DNA of 64,000 nt from Glaesserella sp041817755 (GTDB taxonomy: Bacteria; Pseudomonadota; Gammaproteobacteria; Enterobacterales; Pasteurellaceae): positions 1 through 64,000 of the forward strand of contig NZ_JBGYBX010000030.1 of NCBI RefSeq assembly GCF_041817755.1, read 5' to 3'. Positions within the stretch are counted from its first letter, which is position 1. Each line of letters starts with the position of its first letter. The notes under the pieces were generated by a model. It made no database searches. It was not told the DNA's origin and saw only the letters and a list, made by a program, of their open reading frames with translations. The position numbers and the translations under genes are program-made. Below, in pieces: positions 17,293-25,965 of the stretch.

Positions 17293-17973
17293 TTATTTTT
17301 TTGCGAATGCTTGGCGGTGTAAAATCGTTGTGAATTCATCAATAAAATTCACATACCCCTGTTCTAATTTACCCACTTGTAAATTTAAACGGTTATACGC
17401 CATCACGGCAGGGATTGCCGCAAACAAACCGATTGCCGTGGCAATCAAAGCCTCTGCGATACCCGGAGCAACTGATTGTAACGTAGCTTGTTTTACAGCA
17501 CTAAGCCCCATAAACGAGTGCATGATTCCCCATACCGTACCGAAAAGACCGATATAAGGACTGATAGAACCAACCGTACCTAAAAACGGAATATAATTTT
17601 CTAACCCTTCTACTTCACGATTAAGCGCAAGATTCATCGCTCGGCTTGAACCTTGGATAATCGATTCCGGAGAATCCGGATTAGCTTGACGTAAGCGGTT
17701 GAATTCTTTAAATCCGACATAAAAAATTTGCTCGGATCCGCTTAGACCATCGCGACGGTTTTCCAAGCCTTCATGTAAACGATGCAGATCTTCACCGGAC
17801 CAAAAGCGATCTTCAAATACCTGCGAATCTTTTTTCGCTCTCGCTAAAATTCGACTACGTTGAATAATCACTGCCCAAGATAAAACGGAAAATAAGACCA
17901 AAATTAAGATAACAATCTTAACGACGATACTCGCTTCCATGAACAATGAAACTAAATTAAATTCAGTTGGCAT
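17293..17973 (-). CDS. tolQ: Tol-Pal system protein TolQ
   Basis: A 226-residue MotA/TolQ/ExbB proton-channel protein with three membrane helices (about 15-35; 135-157, FLGTVGSISPYIGLFGTVWGIMHSF; 170-192, GIAEALIATAIGLFAAIPAVMAYN). The Gly-Thr-Val-Trp-Gly and Ala-Thr-Ala-Ile-Gly stretches are family hallmarks. First motor gene of the tol operon, directly after ybgC as in E. coli. Confidence 0.97.
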   Translation of the reverse strand: MPTEFNLVSLFMEASIVVKIVILILVLFSVLSWAVIIQRSRILARAKKDSQVFEDRFWSGEDLHRLHEGLENRRDGLSGSEQIFYVGFKEFNRLRQANPDSPESIIQGSSRAMNLALNREVEGLENYIPFLGTVGSISPYIGLFGTVWGIMHSFMGLSAVKQATLQSVAPGIAEALIATAIGLFAAIPAVMAYNRLNLQVGKLEQGYVNFIDEFTTILHRQAFAKK

Positions 17974-18007
17974 CTAATTAAACTCCAAATAAAAAAATAT
18001 TAAAATA

Positions 18008-18397
18008 CTATACACTTTCAAAAGCTTGTTTTATATCTGTTGGTATAGAGACAGGTTTCATCTTGATTAAGTTCACACTCGCGACGGTAACCATCGCTTC
18101 GCTTAAACATATTTCATCCCGCCATAAGCGTTGTGTAAAAACAATTCTTGCACCTTTGATATCGCTAACGGTCGTTTCTACTTGTAATAAATCATCTAAA
18201 CGGGCGGGAAATCTATAATCTATTTCGATTTTTTTAACCACGAAGGCCAAAGATTCCGCAAATAGCGCTTGTTGTGAAAACCCTAATGTTCTTAAAAATT
18301 CCGTTCGTGCTCTTTCAAAAAAATGCAAATAACACGCATGATATACAACGCCACCTGCATCGGTGTCTTCATAATAAACACGGATAGGAAATTTCAT
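18008..18397 (-). CDS. ybgC: Acyl-CoA thioesterase YbgC
   Basis: A 129-residue hot-dog fold thioesterase (4-hydroxybenzoyl-CoA thioesterase family). The active-site segment is RVYYEDTDAGGVVYHACYLHFFERARTEFLR with Asp at 13 (usual catalytic Asp) and the His-containing YHACYL. It hydrolyses short acyl-CoA or acyl-ACP thioesters and is usually linked with the Tol-Pal complex. Conserved order ybgC-tolQRAB-pal. Confidence 0.94.
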   Translation of the reverse strand: MKFPIRVYYEDTDAGGVVYHACYLHFFERARTEFLRTLGFSQQALFAESLAFVVKKIEIDYRFPARLDDLLQVETTVSDIKGARIVFTQRLWRDEICLSEAMVTVASVNLIKMKPVSIPTDIKQAFESV

Positions 18398-18425
18398 GCA
18401 CAGAACCTATTTATATTTCAAAACG

Positions 18426-18449
18426 AAAAACGCCTAGAAACCAGGCGAA
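18426..18449 (-). terminator. Terminator after ybgE
   Basis: On the minus strand CGCCT, 7-base loop, AGGCG followed by TTTTTCGTTT. It closes the cydABX-ybgE unit just before ybgC, so the tol operon probably has its own promoter in the remaining gap. Confidence 0.75.
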
Positions 18450-18544
18450 AATTGTCTTGCATTTTAGTAAGAGAAGTTTTGTTGTGCAAGCTCTTTCCAC
18501 TGTAACCGCATAAAAAGTGTTAGAGCTTGTATAAATTATATATT

Positions 18545-18832
18545 CTAAATCAATATGATATAGAGAAGTGATGGGATAACAATAAGATAACCGCTTAAAG
18601 GGAGGAAAAATACCCTCCACACGGTAGATCTGATTTCAAATCCGATTCCGTGAATCCATAAAATTGCCATACCATAGAAAACCAATACGGCTAAATATGG
18701 AATTTCACCGCCGAAATAATGTGCAACATTATTCGGATACATCAAAATAACGATGAACATTACGCTAGCCAAAAGAAAAGAAAGGGCTTTTAGCCAGCCC
18801 TTTCTTGTGACGTTATAGAGTGAATCAATCAT
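18545..18832 (-). CDS. ybgE: Cyd operon protein YbgE
   Basis: A 95-residue inner membrane protein with three hydrophobic helices (about 12-34, 43-61, 68-93). It contains the YbgE pattern: short cytoplasmic N-terminus, GWLKALSFLLASVMFIVI, IPYLAVLVFYGMAILWIHGIGFEIRS. The gene follows cydX by 13 bases, as in E. coli. Function within the cytochrome bd unit is not well defined. A perfect 11-bp hairpin with T-rich tail lies inside its first 20 codons (18778-18806). Confidence 0.9.
   Translation of the reverse strand: MIDSLYNVTRKGWLKALSFLLASVMFIVILMYPNNVAHYFGGEIPYLAVLVFYGMAILWIHGIGFEIRSTVWRVFFLPLSGYLIVIPSLLYIILI
18766..18806 (-). terminator. Terminator-like hairpin inside the 5' part of ybgE
   Basis: On the minus strand AAGAAAGGGCT, 7-base loop, AGCCCTTTCTT (perfect 11-bp stem) followed by TTTCTTTTGG. 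It lies within codons 9-22 of ybgE. The form is that of an intrinsic terminator or attenuator; the position within coding sequence makes function uncertain. Confidence 0.55.
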
Positions 18833-18845
18833 TTCGCTCTTTTAC

Positions 18846-18944
18846 CTATTCGTCAAATTTACCTGTTTTTTCAATGCTAATGGTAATTACGGTAGCAAAT
18901 AAGATTGCAAGCAGAACACCTAATACCCAAGTTACATAAAACAT
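18846..18944 (-). CDS. cydX: Cytochrome bd accessory subunit CydX
   Basis: A 32-residue single-helix peptide: MFYVTWVLGVLLAILFATV followed by a short charged tail (SIEKTGKFDE). The MxYxxWxLG start and size are typical of CydX, which stabilises the haems in the CydAB oxidase. It starts 10 bases after cydB. Easily missed because of its length. Confidence 0.95.
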   Translation of the reverse strand: MFYVTWVLGVLLAILFATVITISIEKTGKFDE

Positions 18945-18954
18945 AATGGCTCTC

Positions 18955-20103
18955 CTAGTATAAGGTTGTGTTGTTGTCTTCAATATATTTAGCATCAAGA
19001 CGTCCATACATTTTAATGTATGTCCATACTGTATATGCCAATACAAGAGGAACGAAAATACAGGCAACGATTAACATAACACCTAATGTATTATGACTTG
19101 CCGTTGCATCCCACATTGTTAAGCTCATCTCAGGATGAGAGATTGAAGGCATCACAAACGGGAACATTGACACGCCTGCTGTTAAAATTATACCTGCTTG
19201 CATAATAGATGATGAGAAGAATGCAAGTCCGGAATTATTCGCTTTAGATGCGACTACGGTTAATAATGCACCAATCACAGCCAATGCCGGGATGATAAAT
19301 AATATCGGCATTTCAATGTAATTTCTAAACCAGGCACCACTTTCTACAACCACGGTTTTATTTACTAAAGTAGATTGTGCATTGTGATCCAAAGTACTGG
19401 TAATCACAAAACCGTCTTTAAAATACAACCAGACTCCTGCAAGTAAAAATGCGGCTAACGTTGTCAGAGCAGTCACTTGGGCAATTGCTCTTACACGGTT
19501 ACGTAAATCACCGGTAGATTTCATTTGTAGCCATGTAGCACCCTGAGTCGTAATCATCATTAAACTTACCACGCCACAAAGTAATGCGAACGGATTTAAT
19601 AGACCTAATAATTTCCCAAACGTTGAACCTTCATAAGTTACTTGATTTAACTCGTTAAAGTGGAATGGTACGCCTTGTAATAAGTTACCGAATGCAACAC
19701 CGAAGATTAATGACGGAACAAAACCGCCAATGAATAATCCCCAGTCCCAAGCATTCCGCCATTTTTGATCATCAATTTTTGCACGATACTCAAAACCTAC
19801 CGGACGGAAAAATAATGCAGCAAGCACTAAAATCATTGCCAAGAAGAATCCTGAGAATGATGCAGCATAAACTGTCGGCCACGCAGCAAAAATAGCCCCT
19901 CCCGCCGTCAGTAACCATACTTGGTTACCATCCCAGTGAGGCGCAATGGAATTAATCATCACTCGGCGTTCAACATTGCTTTTACCAACGACTGGTAAGA
20001 GATTTAGCACCCCCATATCAAAACCGTCCGTAATTGCAAAACCGATTAAAAGCACGCCGATTAAAATCCACCAAATAAAGCGTAGAACTTCATAATCTAA
20101 CAT
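18955..20103 (-). CDS. cydB: Cytochrome bd ubiquinol oxidase subunit II
   Basis: A 382-residue membrane protein with about nine helices. Hallmarks: MLDYEVLRFIWWILIGVLLIGFAITDGFDMGV at the N-terminus with the conserved Asp-Gly-Phe-Asp of the quinol-oxidase subunit II family, MINSIAPHWDGNQVWLLTAGGAIFAAWP, and NPFALLCGVVSL. With CydA it forms the high-affinity oxygen-reducing oxidase. 13 bases after cydA. Confidence 0.97.
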   Translation of the reverse strand: MLDYEVLRFIWWILIGVLLIGFAITDGFDMGVLNLLPVVGKSNVERRVMINSIAPHWDGNQVWLLTAGGAIFAAWPTVYAASFSGFFLAMILVLAALFFRPVGFEYRAKIDDQKWRNAWDWGLFIGGFVPSLIFGVAFGNLLQGVPFHFNELNQVTYEGSTFGKLLGLLNPFALLCGVVSLMMITTQGATWLQMKSTGDLRNRVRAIAQVTALTTLAAFLLAGVWLYFKDGFVITSTLDHNAQSTLVNKTVVVESGAWFRNYIEMPILFIIPALAVIGALLTVVASKANNSGLAFFSSSIMQAGIILTAGVSMFPFVMPSISHPEMSLTMWDATASHNTLGVMLIVACIFVPLVLAYTVWTYIKMYGRLDAKYIEDNNTTLY

Positions 20104-20116
20104 AGTTTACTCCTAC

Positions 20117-21667
20117 TTATTTCGCAGATTGTTCAAAATGATAGCGACCGGTTTTTAATGCGCTTGGTCCAAGACGACCATATTTGAACATTAAATACAT
20201 TTCTACTACCAAGAATAACGTATACAAACCACATAACAAACCAATAGCGATCCATACATCAGCTGTTGTTAAGGCTGAATTTGCTATCCCTGTCGGTAAT
20301 ACTTCATACACCGCCCATGGCTGACGTCCATACTCTGCTAAGAACCAACCACTTTCAATTGCAATCCATGGAAGCGGTATTCCCCATAATAATGCTTTTA
20401 ATACTAATGGTTTAGAACCGACCGTACCACGCACATTTTGAACAAATGCCGTTAGGATAAGTAGAAGCATTAAACCACCCGATGCCATCATAATACGGAA
20501 TGCCCAAAATGTCGGACCTACGTTAGGAATTGTATCTGCCGCTGCTTTTTGAATTTGTTCTTCTGTCGCATCAACTACTTTATCTGTATACGGTTTTAAC
20601 AGCAAACCAAATCCCAAATCACGTTGAACAGCTTTAAACGCCTCTTTATCTTCAGCCGTATAGTTACCGGAACGTAACTTTTCTAATAAACCGTATGCAA
20701 CAATACCATTACGAACCCTCTCCACGTTTTCAGTACGTAAATCTTTCAGACCTTTAATCTCTTTATCTAAAGAACGTGTTGCGATAATACCCGCCGCATA
20801 AGGAATTGAAATGGAGAACTCATTTTTCATTTCTGCCGTATTCGGAAGAACAACAACATTCCACGCAGCAGGAGCCGGGTGCGTTTCAAATTCACCTTCC
20901 ATCGCTGCCAGCTTTACCGGTTGGGCTTTACCGATTTCATAACCTGATTCATCACCCATAACCAATACGGCAAGAATTGCTACCAATCCAAAACTTGCTC
21001 CGACGGAAAATGAACGACGTGCGAAGCTAAGATCACGGCCTTTTAAGATGTAATAAGAACTAATACCTAGTACAAAGATCGCTCCGCAAGTATAACCGGC
21101 TGTAACCGTATGCAAGAATTTAGACTGAGTAACCGGATTTAATACCAACTCAGAAAAGCTAACCATCTCCATACGCATGGTTTCAAAATTAAATTCCGAA
21201 CCTACCGGATTTTGCATCCAACCGTTCGCAACCAAGATCCACAATGCAGAAAAGTTTGAACCGAATGCAACGGCATAAGTCGCTAATAAATGTTTACCTT
21301 TCGATAAACGATCCCAACCAAAAAAGAAAAGACCAATAAAGGTAGATTCCAAGAAAAATGCCATTAATCCTTCGATCGCCAATGGCGCACCAAAAATATC
21401 ACCTACATAGTGTGAATAGTATGACCAGTTGGTACCGAATTGGAATTCCATTGTAATCCCTGTTGTGACACCAAGGGCAAAGTTAATACCGAATAATTTA
21501 CCCCAAAATTTGGTCATATCCTTATACACTTCCTTACCCGTCGTTACATAAAGAGTTTCCATCACGACAAGCACAAAGGAAAGACCTAATGTAAGCGGCA
21601 CAAATAAGAAGTGGTAGAGAGCAGTTAAAGCAAACTGCAAACGTGAGAGTTCAACAACGTCTAACAT
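20117..21667 (-). CDS. cydA: Cytochrome bd ubiquinol oxidase subunit I
   Basis: A 516-residue membrane protein binding haems b558, b595 and d. His19 lies in ALTALYHFLFVPLTLGL; a second His-containing helix is SKFLHTVTAGYTCGA; the quinol-binding loop segment GDESGYEIGKAQPVKLAAMEGEFET is present. The length and the long hydrophilic segment between about residues 255 and 385 place it among the long Q-loop type, as in E. coli. First gene of cydABX-ybgE, with AGAGG upstream of the start. Confidence 0.97.
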   Translation of the reverse strand: MLDVVELSRLQFALTALYHFLFVPLTLGLSFVLVVMETLYVTTGKEVYKDMTKFWGKLFGINFALGVTTGITMEFQFGTNWSYYSHYVGDIFGAPLAIEGLMAFFLESTFIGLFFFGWDRLSKGKHLLATYAVAFGSNFSALWILVANGWMQNPVGSEFNFETMRMEMVSFSELVLNPVTQSKFLHTVTAGYTCGAIFVLGISSYYILKGRDLSFARRSFSVGASFGLVAILAVLVMGDESGYEIGKAQPVKLAAMEGEFETHPAPAAWNVVVLPNTAEMKNEFSISIPYAAGIIATRSLDKEIKGLKDLRTENVERVRNGIVAYGLLEKLRSGNYTAEDKEAFKAVQRDLGFGLLLKPYTDKVVDATEEQIQKAAADTIPNVGPTFWAFRIMMASGGLMLLLILTAFVQNVRGTVGSKPLVLKALLWGIPLPWIAIESGWFLAEYGRQPWAVYEVLPTGIANSALTTADVWIAIGLLCGLYTLFLVVEMYLMFKYGRLGPSALKTGRYHFEQSAK

Positions 21668-22114
21668 CTCAAACCTCTTTTATATATAAGCCAAAAACGA
21701 TTGACTACGCGAAAATCGAGTAATCACCCCATACACTTTTGACCGGGCATAAAACACTACTCATAAAAAGTTATTGGACATGCCCAATGTCAAAAATCTA
21801 TTCTACTCGTAAATAAGCAATTTAAAAATAGCAAAATTATTACATTGATCACATTTTTCAGCTAAATATTTAAAATATGTTAAATTCCGATATGATATCA
21901 AATGATTAATATCAAAATATGCTTAAATGTCACCTTGACTGACAAACAAAATAGTACGGCATGCCGATTCACAAATCCCCGGACACAAGCCATGATTAAC
22001 TTCCGCTTGACGAAATTATTCGTGACATCACATTCATTCTCTGTTAGGATCCGACACTATAGTTAACATATTAATGTTAGAAATTGTTTGTCTGACTTTT
22101 TGAAAGAGAAATTT
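21668..22114. other. Intergenic region between divergent cydA and the small secreted protein gene
   Basis: A 447-base gap without a convincing gene. It must carry the cydA promoter and that of the divergent gene. Visible: an imperfect dyad TTGGACAT-5-ATGTCAA at 21774-21793, whose minus strand contains TTGACA (possible -35); a TTGATCACAT half site around 21845-21854 (FNR/CRP-like, one half only); and a perfect TAACAT-4-ATGTTA dyad at 22064-22079 just before the small gene. None is good enough to name a regulator. Confidence 0.5.
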
Positions 22115-22450
22115 ATGATTACAAAGATTTTCCGTTCAATTATTACTTCCGGTATTTGTTTACTCTTTGTAGCCAATGCTTCGGCAACAGAATTAAAAAC
22201 ATCATCGCTTTCAATAGCAAAAACACAATCTTCCGGTAAATTGCCTCAACAGTGCCAACAGATGTTTAAGGAAGTTGACAATTTAGTCGCAAGTGCCGAA
22301 AAACAACCCGGAACTCACACTCAAGTTCAAAAAATGAAAAATAAGCTTACCTCATCGAAGCAACAAATTTTAAAAATGGATGTGGCTATGCAAGAGAAAA
22401 GTTGTGATAAGGGTTTGATTGCATTAAATAATTTAAAACAGAAATATTAA
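22115..22450 (+). CDS. Small secreted protein (DUF5339-like)
   Basis: A 111-residue protein with a clear signal peptide (MITKIFRSIITSGICLLFVANASA, cleavage before TELK). The mature part is polar and helical, with two Cys (in LPQQCQQMFKE and EKSCDKGLIAL) that may form a disulphide. It resembles DUF5339 proteins found across Pasteurellaceae; no function known. The start at 22115 is preceded by AAAGAGAA and gives a proper signal peptide, unlike the longer frame from 22088. Flanked by its own terminator. Confidence 0.78.
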   Translation: MITKIFRSIITSGICLLFVANASATELKTSSLSIAKTQSSGKLPQQCQQMFKEVDNLVASAEKQPGTHTQVQKMKNKLTSSKQQILKMDVAMQEKSCDKGLIALNNLKQKY

Positions 22451-22458
22451 TTTATATA

Positions 22459-22488
22459 AAAAACTGAATGGATGCATTCAGTTTTTAT
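22459..22488 (+). terminator. Terminator of the small secreted protein gene
   Basis: Stem ACTGAATG, loop GATG, CATTCAGT followed by TTTT, with A residues before. Confidence 0.85.
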
Positions 22489-22505
22489 ATTATGATGAAC
22501 ACAAC

Positions 22506-22537
22506 AAAAAAGTCCTACTTATTAAGTAGGACTTTTT
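22506..22537 (-). terminator. Terminator of hemCDXY
   Basis: Perfect stem AAGTCCTACTT, loop ATT, AAGTAGGACTT; A run on the left and T run on the right allow use in both directions. It lies directly after hemY and converges with the neighbouring gene's terminator. Confidence 0.88.
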
Positions 22538-22546
22538 GCATTTATA

Positions 22547-23794
22547 TTAAGAAATATCTTTAGGCAATGCTAATATTTCTTCTGCCGGTTTTGTTTCAAC
22601 ATTCACTTGTTTCAAATTTTCTTCGCGTAAACGATTTACAAGACTGGAATCATGAGTTTGTTCAGCAACATAAAGGGCCATAATTCGGTCATTTACCTCA
22701 CACTCTTGATGATCCAGAAGCTGAATAAAATAAGGTTTTGCCTTGTCAAACACCCCTCCTCGAGCATAAATATACCCCAATGATCGGGCATAATCATCAC
22801 GATAAGACGAACTCGCTTTCTCTCCTCTTTTCGCAAGGATTTTAACCAATTTACTCTCTTCATCGACTTGTAATCGAGTAAATTGTTTAAATAGCAAGCC
22901 TAATTGCTCATCTTCATATTTTTTCAATGTTTCCAATGCAATATTTTCAGCCGATTCATGATCACCGCTATCGATTAAACGTTTAATCACTCCGACACGA
23001 GTATACACGGAACGACGACGGCGGCTCGGTTGATTATCCCACCAGTTCAACAGTCCTTCTTGTCCTTCTTCATTCTGGACTTCATCCAATAAACCGTCAT
23101 CCACTCTATGTTCAAGAAGTTCATATTCTTCCAACGACAAAAAGCTGCGTTGTCCGATATGTTCAAGCACATCATCCAATGCTTTATACGCTTTAGATTT
23201 TTGGTAAATATCGATCGCCAAACGTAAAGCATCTGTGTTATTTGGTGCTAATTCTAAAAGACTGTCTACGGCACTGCGGGCTGCCGGCAATTTACCTTGT
23301 TGCAATAAAATCCGAGTTCGGGCAAGCTCTACTGCAACACTATTCGGTCCGGCTATTTTTGCCGCTTCCATTAAATGCTTATTCGCACTTAGCTCATCTC
23401 CGCGTTGCTGCGCCGCTTCCGCCGCTTTAATAAAATTTAAAACAGGCTCATCCGAATGTTTTGCATTTTTACTGATAAGTTTTTCTGCTTGAGAATAGTC
23501 CCCCTCCGTCATTTTCATTAGGCCTTCCAACGTCTGTTGCTGTGCTTTCTTACGTTTACGGTTACCAAACCACTGATAAGACTCTCGACTTAAACGTAAA
23601 AAACGGGTAACAATCCACTCAATACCATATACAATTGCCATCGCCACTGCAAAAAGTATCACCAGTACGACAAGGCTCATTTCAATGACTTTCGTATCCG
23701 TTTCAATACGGACATAACCTTGATTTCCTGCAATATACGGTCCGAGAATCAACCCGATTAAAACAAGAAGCATTAAAAAGAGAACACGAAACAT
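22547..23794 (-). CDS. hemY: HemY, TPR protein of the haem operon
   Basis: A 415-residue inner-membrane protein: two N-terminal membrane helices (about 1-22 and 41-63; FRVLFLMLLVLIGLILGPYIAG, VVLVILFAVAMAIVYGIEWIV) and a C-terminal TPR-like helical domain (about 90-400). Matches the HemY_N family (YQWFGNRKRKKAQQQTLEGLMKMTEGDYSQAEKL). This is the enterobacterial HemY, which is not protoporphyrinogen oxidase; its role in haem metabolism is suggested but not firmly defined. Last gene of hemCDXY. Confidence 0.93.
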   Translation of the reverse strand: MFRVLFLMLLVLIGLILGPYIAGNQGYVRIETDTKVIEMSLVVLVILFAVAMAIVYGIEWIVTRFLRLSRESYQWFGNRKRKKAQQQTLEGLMKMTEGDYSQAEKLISKNAKHSDEPVLNFIKAAEAAQQRGDELSANKHLMEAAKIAGPNSVAVELARTRILLQQGKLPAARSAVDSLLELAPNNTDALRLAIDIYQKSKAYKALDDVLEHIGQRSFLSLEEYELLEHRVDDGLLDEVQNEEGQEGLLNWWDNQPSRRRRSVYTRVGVIKRLIDSGDHESAENIALETLKKYEDEQLGLLFKQFTRLQVDEESKLVKILAKRGEKASSSYRDDYARSLGYIYARGGVFDKAKPYFIQLLDHQECEVNDRIMALYVAEQTHDSSLVNRLREENLKQVNVETKPAEEILALPKDIS

Positions 23795-23805
23795 AATCTA
23801 TCTCC

Positions 23806-25185
23806 TTATTGTGCTGTTGCCGGTTGATCGGCTTGCTGCTGAGGCGGTTGATTGGATGAGGAATCTTCAGGAGTACTTTCGGTTTTCTCTACAGCATTCA
23901 GTTGCTCTAACGATTTGTCCTCATCAATCTGAATTTTATTAATCACCTTCGGCGCCTTATTTAATAACTGATCCAATAAGATCAAACTTTGTAAACGGGT
24001 TGGTGCATCAATATAAATAGATTGTTCAATCAGATCATCCACTTCATTTAAGAAAGTTTTAACGTTTTCATTATTTACATCAAAATAACTTCTTACCCAC
24101 GTACTCACTGCCTCGAGAGATTGTTTATAAAGTTCATTTTGCTGACGCGGAACGGCTAAAATCGCAATTTGTAAACGTAATCGAATATTTTCACGTAAAT
24201 AAATTTCCTGATTCGGAGCAATAAATACTCTATCACTGACACCGCCTTTATCGTTAACTCGAATAAAATGGCTCAAGAATGAATCCGCACTTTTCTCAAT
24301 ATTCTGCTGCCAATCATCAATTGATGAACTCACTCCGTTTTCTGTCTTACCGACTTCAATCTCATTATCCAGCATCGGCATATCATCAACTAAATTGGCA
24401 AGTAGCCCCAAGCGTTGCATTAAGTTATTTTGATCGACTTTATTTAAACTTGCCAATTGTGCCAAATCCGATTTAATTGCATCGCGTATCGGTAAAACCG
24501 CCGGTTCGGAGACTTGGCTTAATACATTATCCGCCTCAATCAATAAACTTTTTGTTGTATCGATATCATTATCCAACACCATCTTACGCAGTGCATTGTT
24601 TAACAAAAAATCGGCATCGGAAAGCAACCAAACAGTCGGTTCCGCTTTAGGGCTTGAACCCAATTTTTGAATCTGTGTTTGCAAACTATTGATTTGCTGC
24701 ATATAAGTTGCCTGTTCACGTTCTAGTTGGGCAATCCGCTCAAGGGATTTTTGATACGCAGTTTCCAATTGGGCGATTTGGGATTTTTCCGCATCAAAAT
24801 TCGGCAATTCTACGCTTTGTTGAGTTGACGGCAGTTGACCGACTTGCTTGGAGAGTGCACTGATTTGCTGTTCGACTTGGCTGAACTTACCCGTTGCCAA
24901 GTAATGCCCCAAACCACCGACACCTAAAGCGACAAGTAATGCCAGTAATGCAATCGCTTTACCACCGGATTGCTGCTTAACAACTTGGGATTGAGGAACT
25001 TCCGTATCTTTTTCCGTTTGTGTCACCTTAAGTTCAGGTTCAACATCTTTTGCCTTTTTTGCAAAATTTTGGGAAGAACCGACCGCTTGTTCCTTTTCCG
25101 CATCGTCTTGCAAAGCGGTTTGAACGTGTTCTACCGCTTGCTCTGCTACCTCGACCGCTTCTTGTTTTTTACTCTGTTTTGACAT
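23806..25185 (-). CDS. hemX: HemX, membrane-anchored protein of the haem operon
   Basis: A 459-residue protein with a charged N-terminal part, one membrane helix (about 75-95; ALLALLVALGVGGLGHYLATG), a coiled coil (about 100-165), and a periplasmic helical domain with WLLSDADFLLNNALRKMVLDND. It matches HemX/DUF513 in size and order. It was once proposed as uroporphyrinogen-III methylase, but no methylase motif is seen. Exact uptake signal at 25081-25090 encodes Gln-Ala-Val. The ATG at 25185 follows GGTGGG. Confidence 0.9.
   Translation of the reverse strand: MSKQSKKQEAVEVAEQAVEHVQTALQDDAEKEQAVGSSQNFAKKAKDVEPELKVTQTEKDTEVPQSQVVKQQSGGKAIALLALLVALGVGGLGHYLATGKFSQVEQQISALSKQVGQLPSTQQSVELPNFDAEKSQIAQLETAYQKSLERIAQLEREQATYMQQINSLQTQIQKLGSSPKAEPTVWLLSDADFLLNNALRKMVLDNDIDTTKSLLIEADNVLSQVSEPAVLPIRDAIKSDLAQLASLNKVDQNNLMQRLGLLANLVDDMPMLDNEIEVGKTENGVSSSIDDWQQNIEKSADSFLSHFIRVNDKGGVSDRVFIAPNQEIYLRENIRLRLQIAILAVPRQQNELYKQSLEAVSTWVRSYFDVNNENVKTFLNEVDDLIEQSIYIDAPTRLQSLILLDQLLNKAPKVINKIQIDEDKSLEQLNAVEKTESTPEDSSSNQPPQQQADQPATAQ
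25081..25090 (-). repeat. DNA uptake signal inside hemX
   Basis: Exact copy on the coding strand, reading Glu-Gln-Ala-Val-Gly in the low-constraint N-terminal region of HemX. Confidence 0.85.
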
Positions 25186-25206
25186 AGTTCCCACCTATTG
25201 CTAAGT

Positions 25207-25965
25207 TTAACATTCCGACTGATTTAATAATGCGTCAAGCAGATTGAGGTTATCTGCTTTTGCTGAAATCTTAATTTTATTCGGATTCCAATTCAATTTT
25301 TTTGCCAACGAGGCAATCCGCTGCCCTACGACAACCAGTTCACATTCCAACAACCATTCCCGATCACTTTCTAAGGTTTGCTCGAATAATGTCGTCAAAA
25401 TATCACCGCTTGTCACGACAATCGTATCAATCCCCGCCCGTTTGCATAAGCTGATTTGTTCCCCTAAATTCTGCTCCACCATAATACGCCGATAGCATTC
25501 GATAGGCTGAACATGGGCGCCGCGTTGCACTGCTTGTTCGCTAAAAAATTCCCGTCCCGCATCGGCTCTTAAAATCACGATCTGCGTTCCGCTCAGATCT
25601 TGCATTTCCGGCAGCTGTAATAACCCTTCACTATTTTCAAATTTTATCGGGTAACGTACCGCTTGTTCTGCTTTAGACGAAAAATAATTGGCGGAAGCTT
25701 GTCCTACCGCGAAATAATTTAAATCATTCCGCCACATAAAGCCGGTTTGTTTTAATGTTTCATCCGCAAAATCGACGGCATTTTTTGAGACGGCAAAAAC
25801 GTAATCTCCGGCATTTAATCGGGATAAATACGAGGGCAGTTGCGGCAATTCGCCGCCGGCCTCAATCGTAAACAGTGGCTGATGAATAGCAAAAATATGG
25901 CGCTCTGCCAACATTTCGACCAACTGTTTTCCCCGCAAATCCGGACGTGTAATTAATACATTCAT
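25207..25965 (-). CDS. hemD: Uroporphyrinogen-III synthase
   Basis: A 252-residue enzyme that closes and rearranges hydroxymethylbilane to uroporphyrinogen III. The family is weakly conserved; seen are NVLITRPDLRGKQLVEMLAERHI at the N-terminus, DYVFAVSKNAVDFADETL, YFAVGQASANYF, and DTIVVTSGDILTTLFEQ near 195-211. It overlaps hemC by 4 bases (ATGA) as in other gammaproteobacteria. Confidence 0.92.
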   Translation of the reverse strand: MNVLITRPDLRGKQLVEMLAERHIFAIHQPLFTIEAGGELPQLPSYLSRLNAGDYVFAVSKNAVDFADETLKQTGFMWRNDLNYFAVGQASANYFSSKAEQAVRYPIKFENSEGLLQLPEMQDLSGTQIVILRADAGREFFSEQAVQRGAHVQPIECYRRIMVEQNLGEQISLCKRAGIDTIVVTSGDILTTLFEQTLESDREWLLECELVVVGQRIASLAKKLNWNPNKIKISAKADNLNLLDALLNQSEC

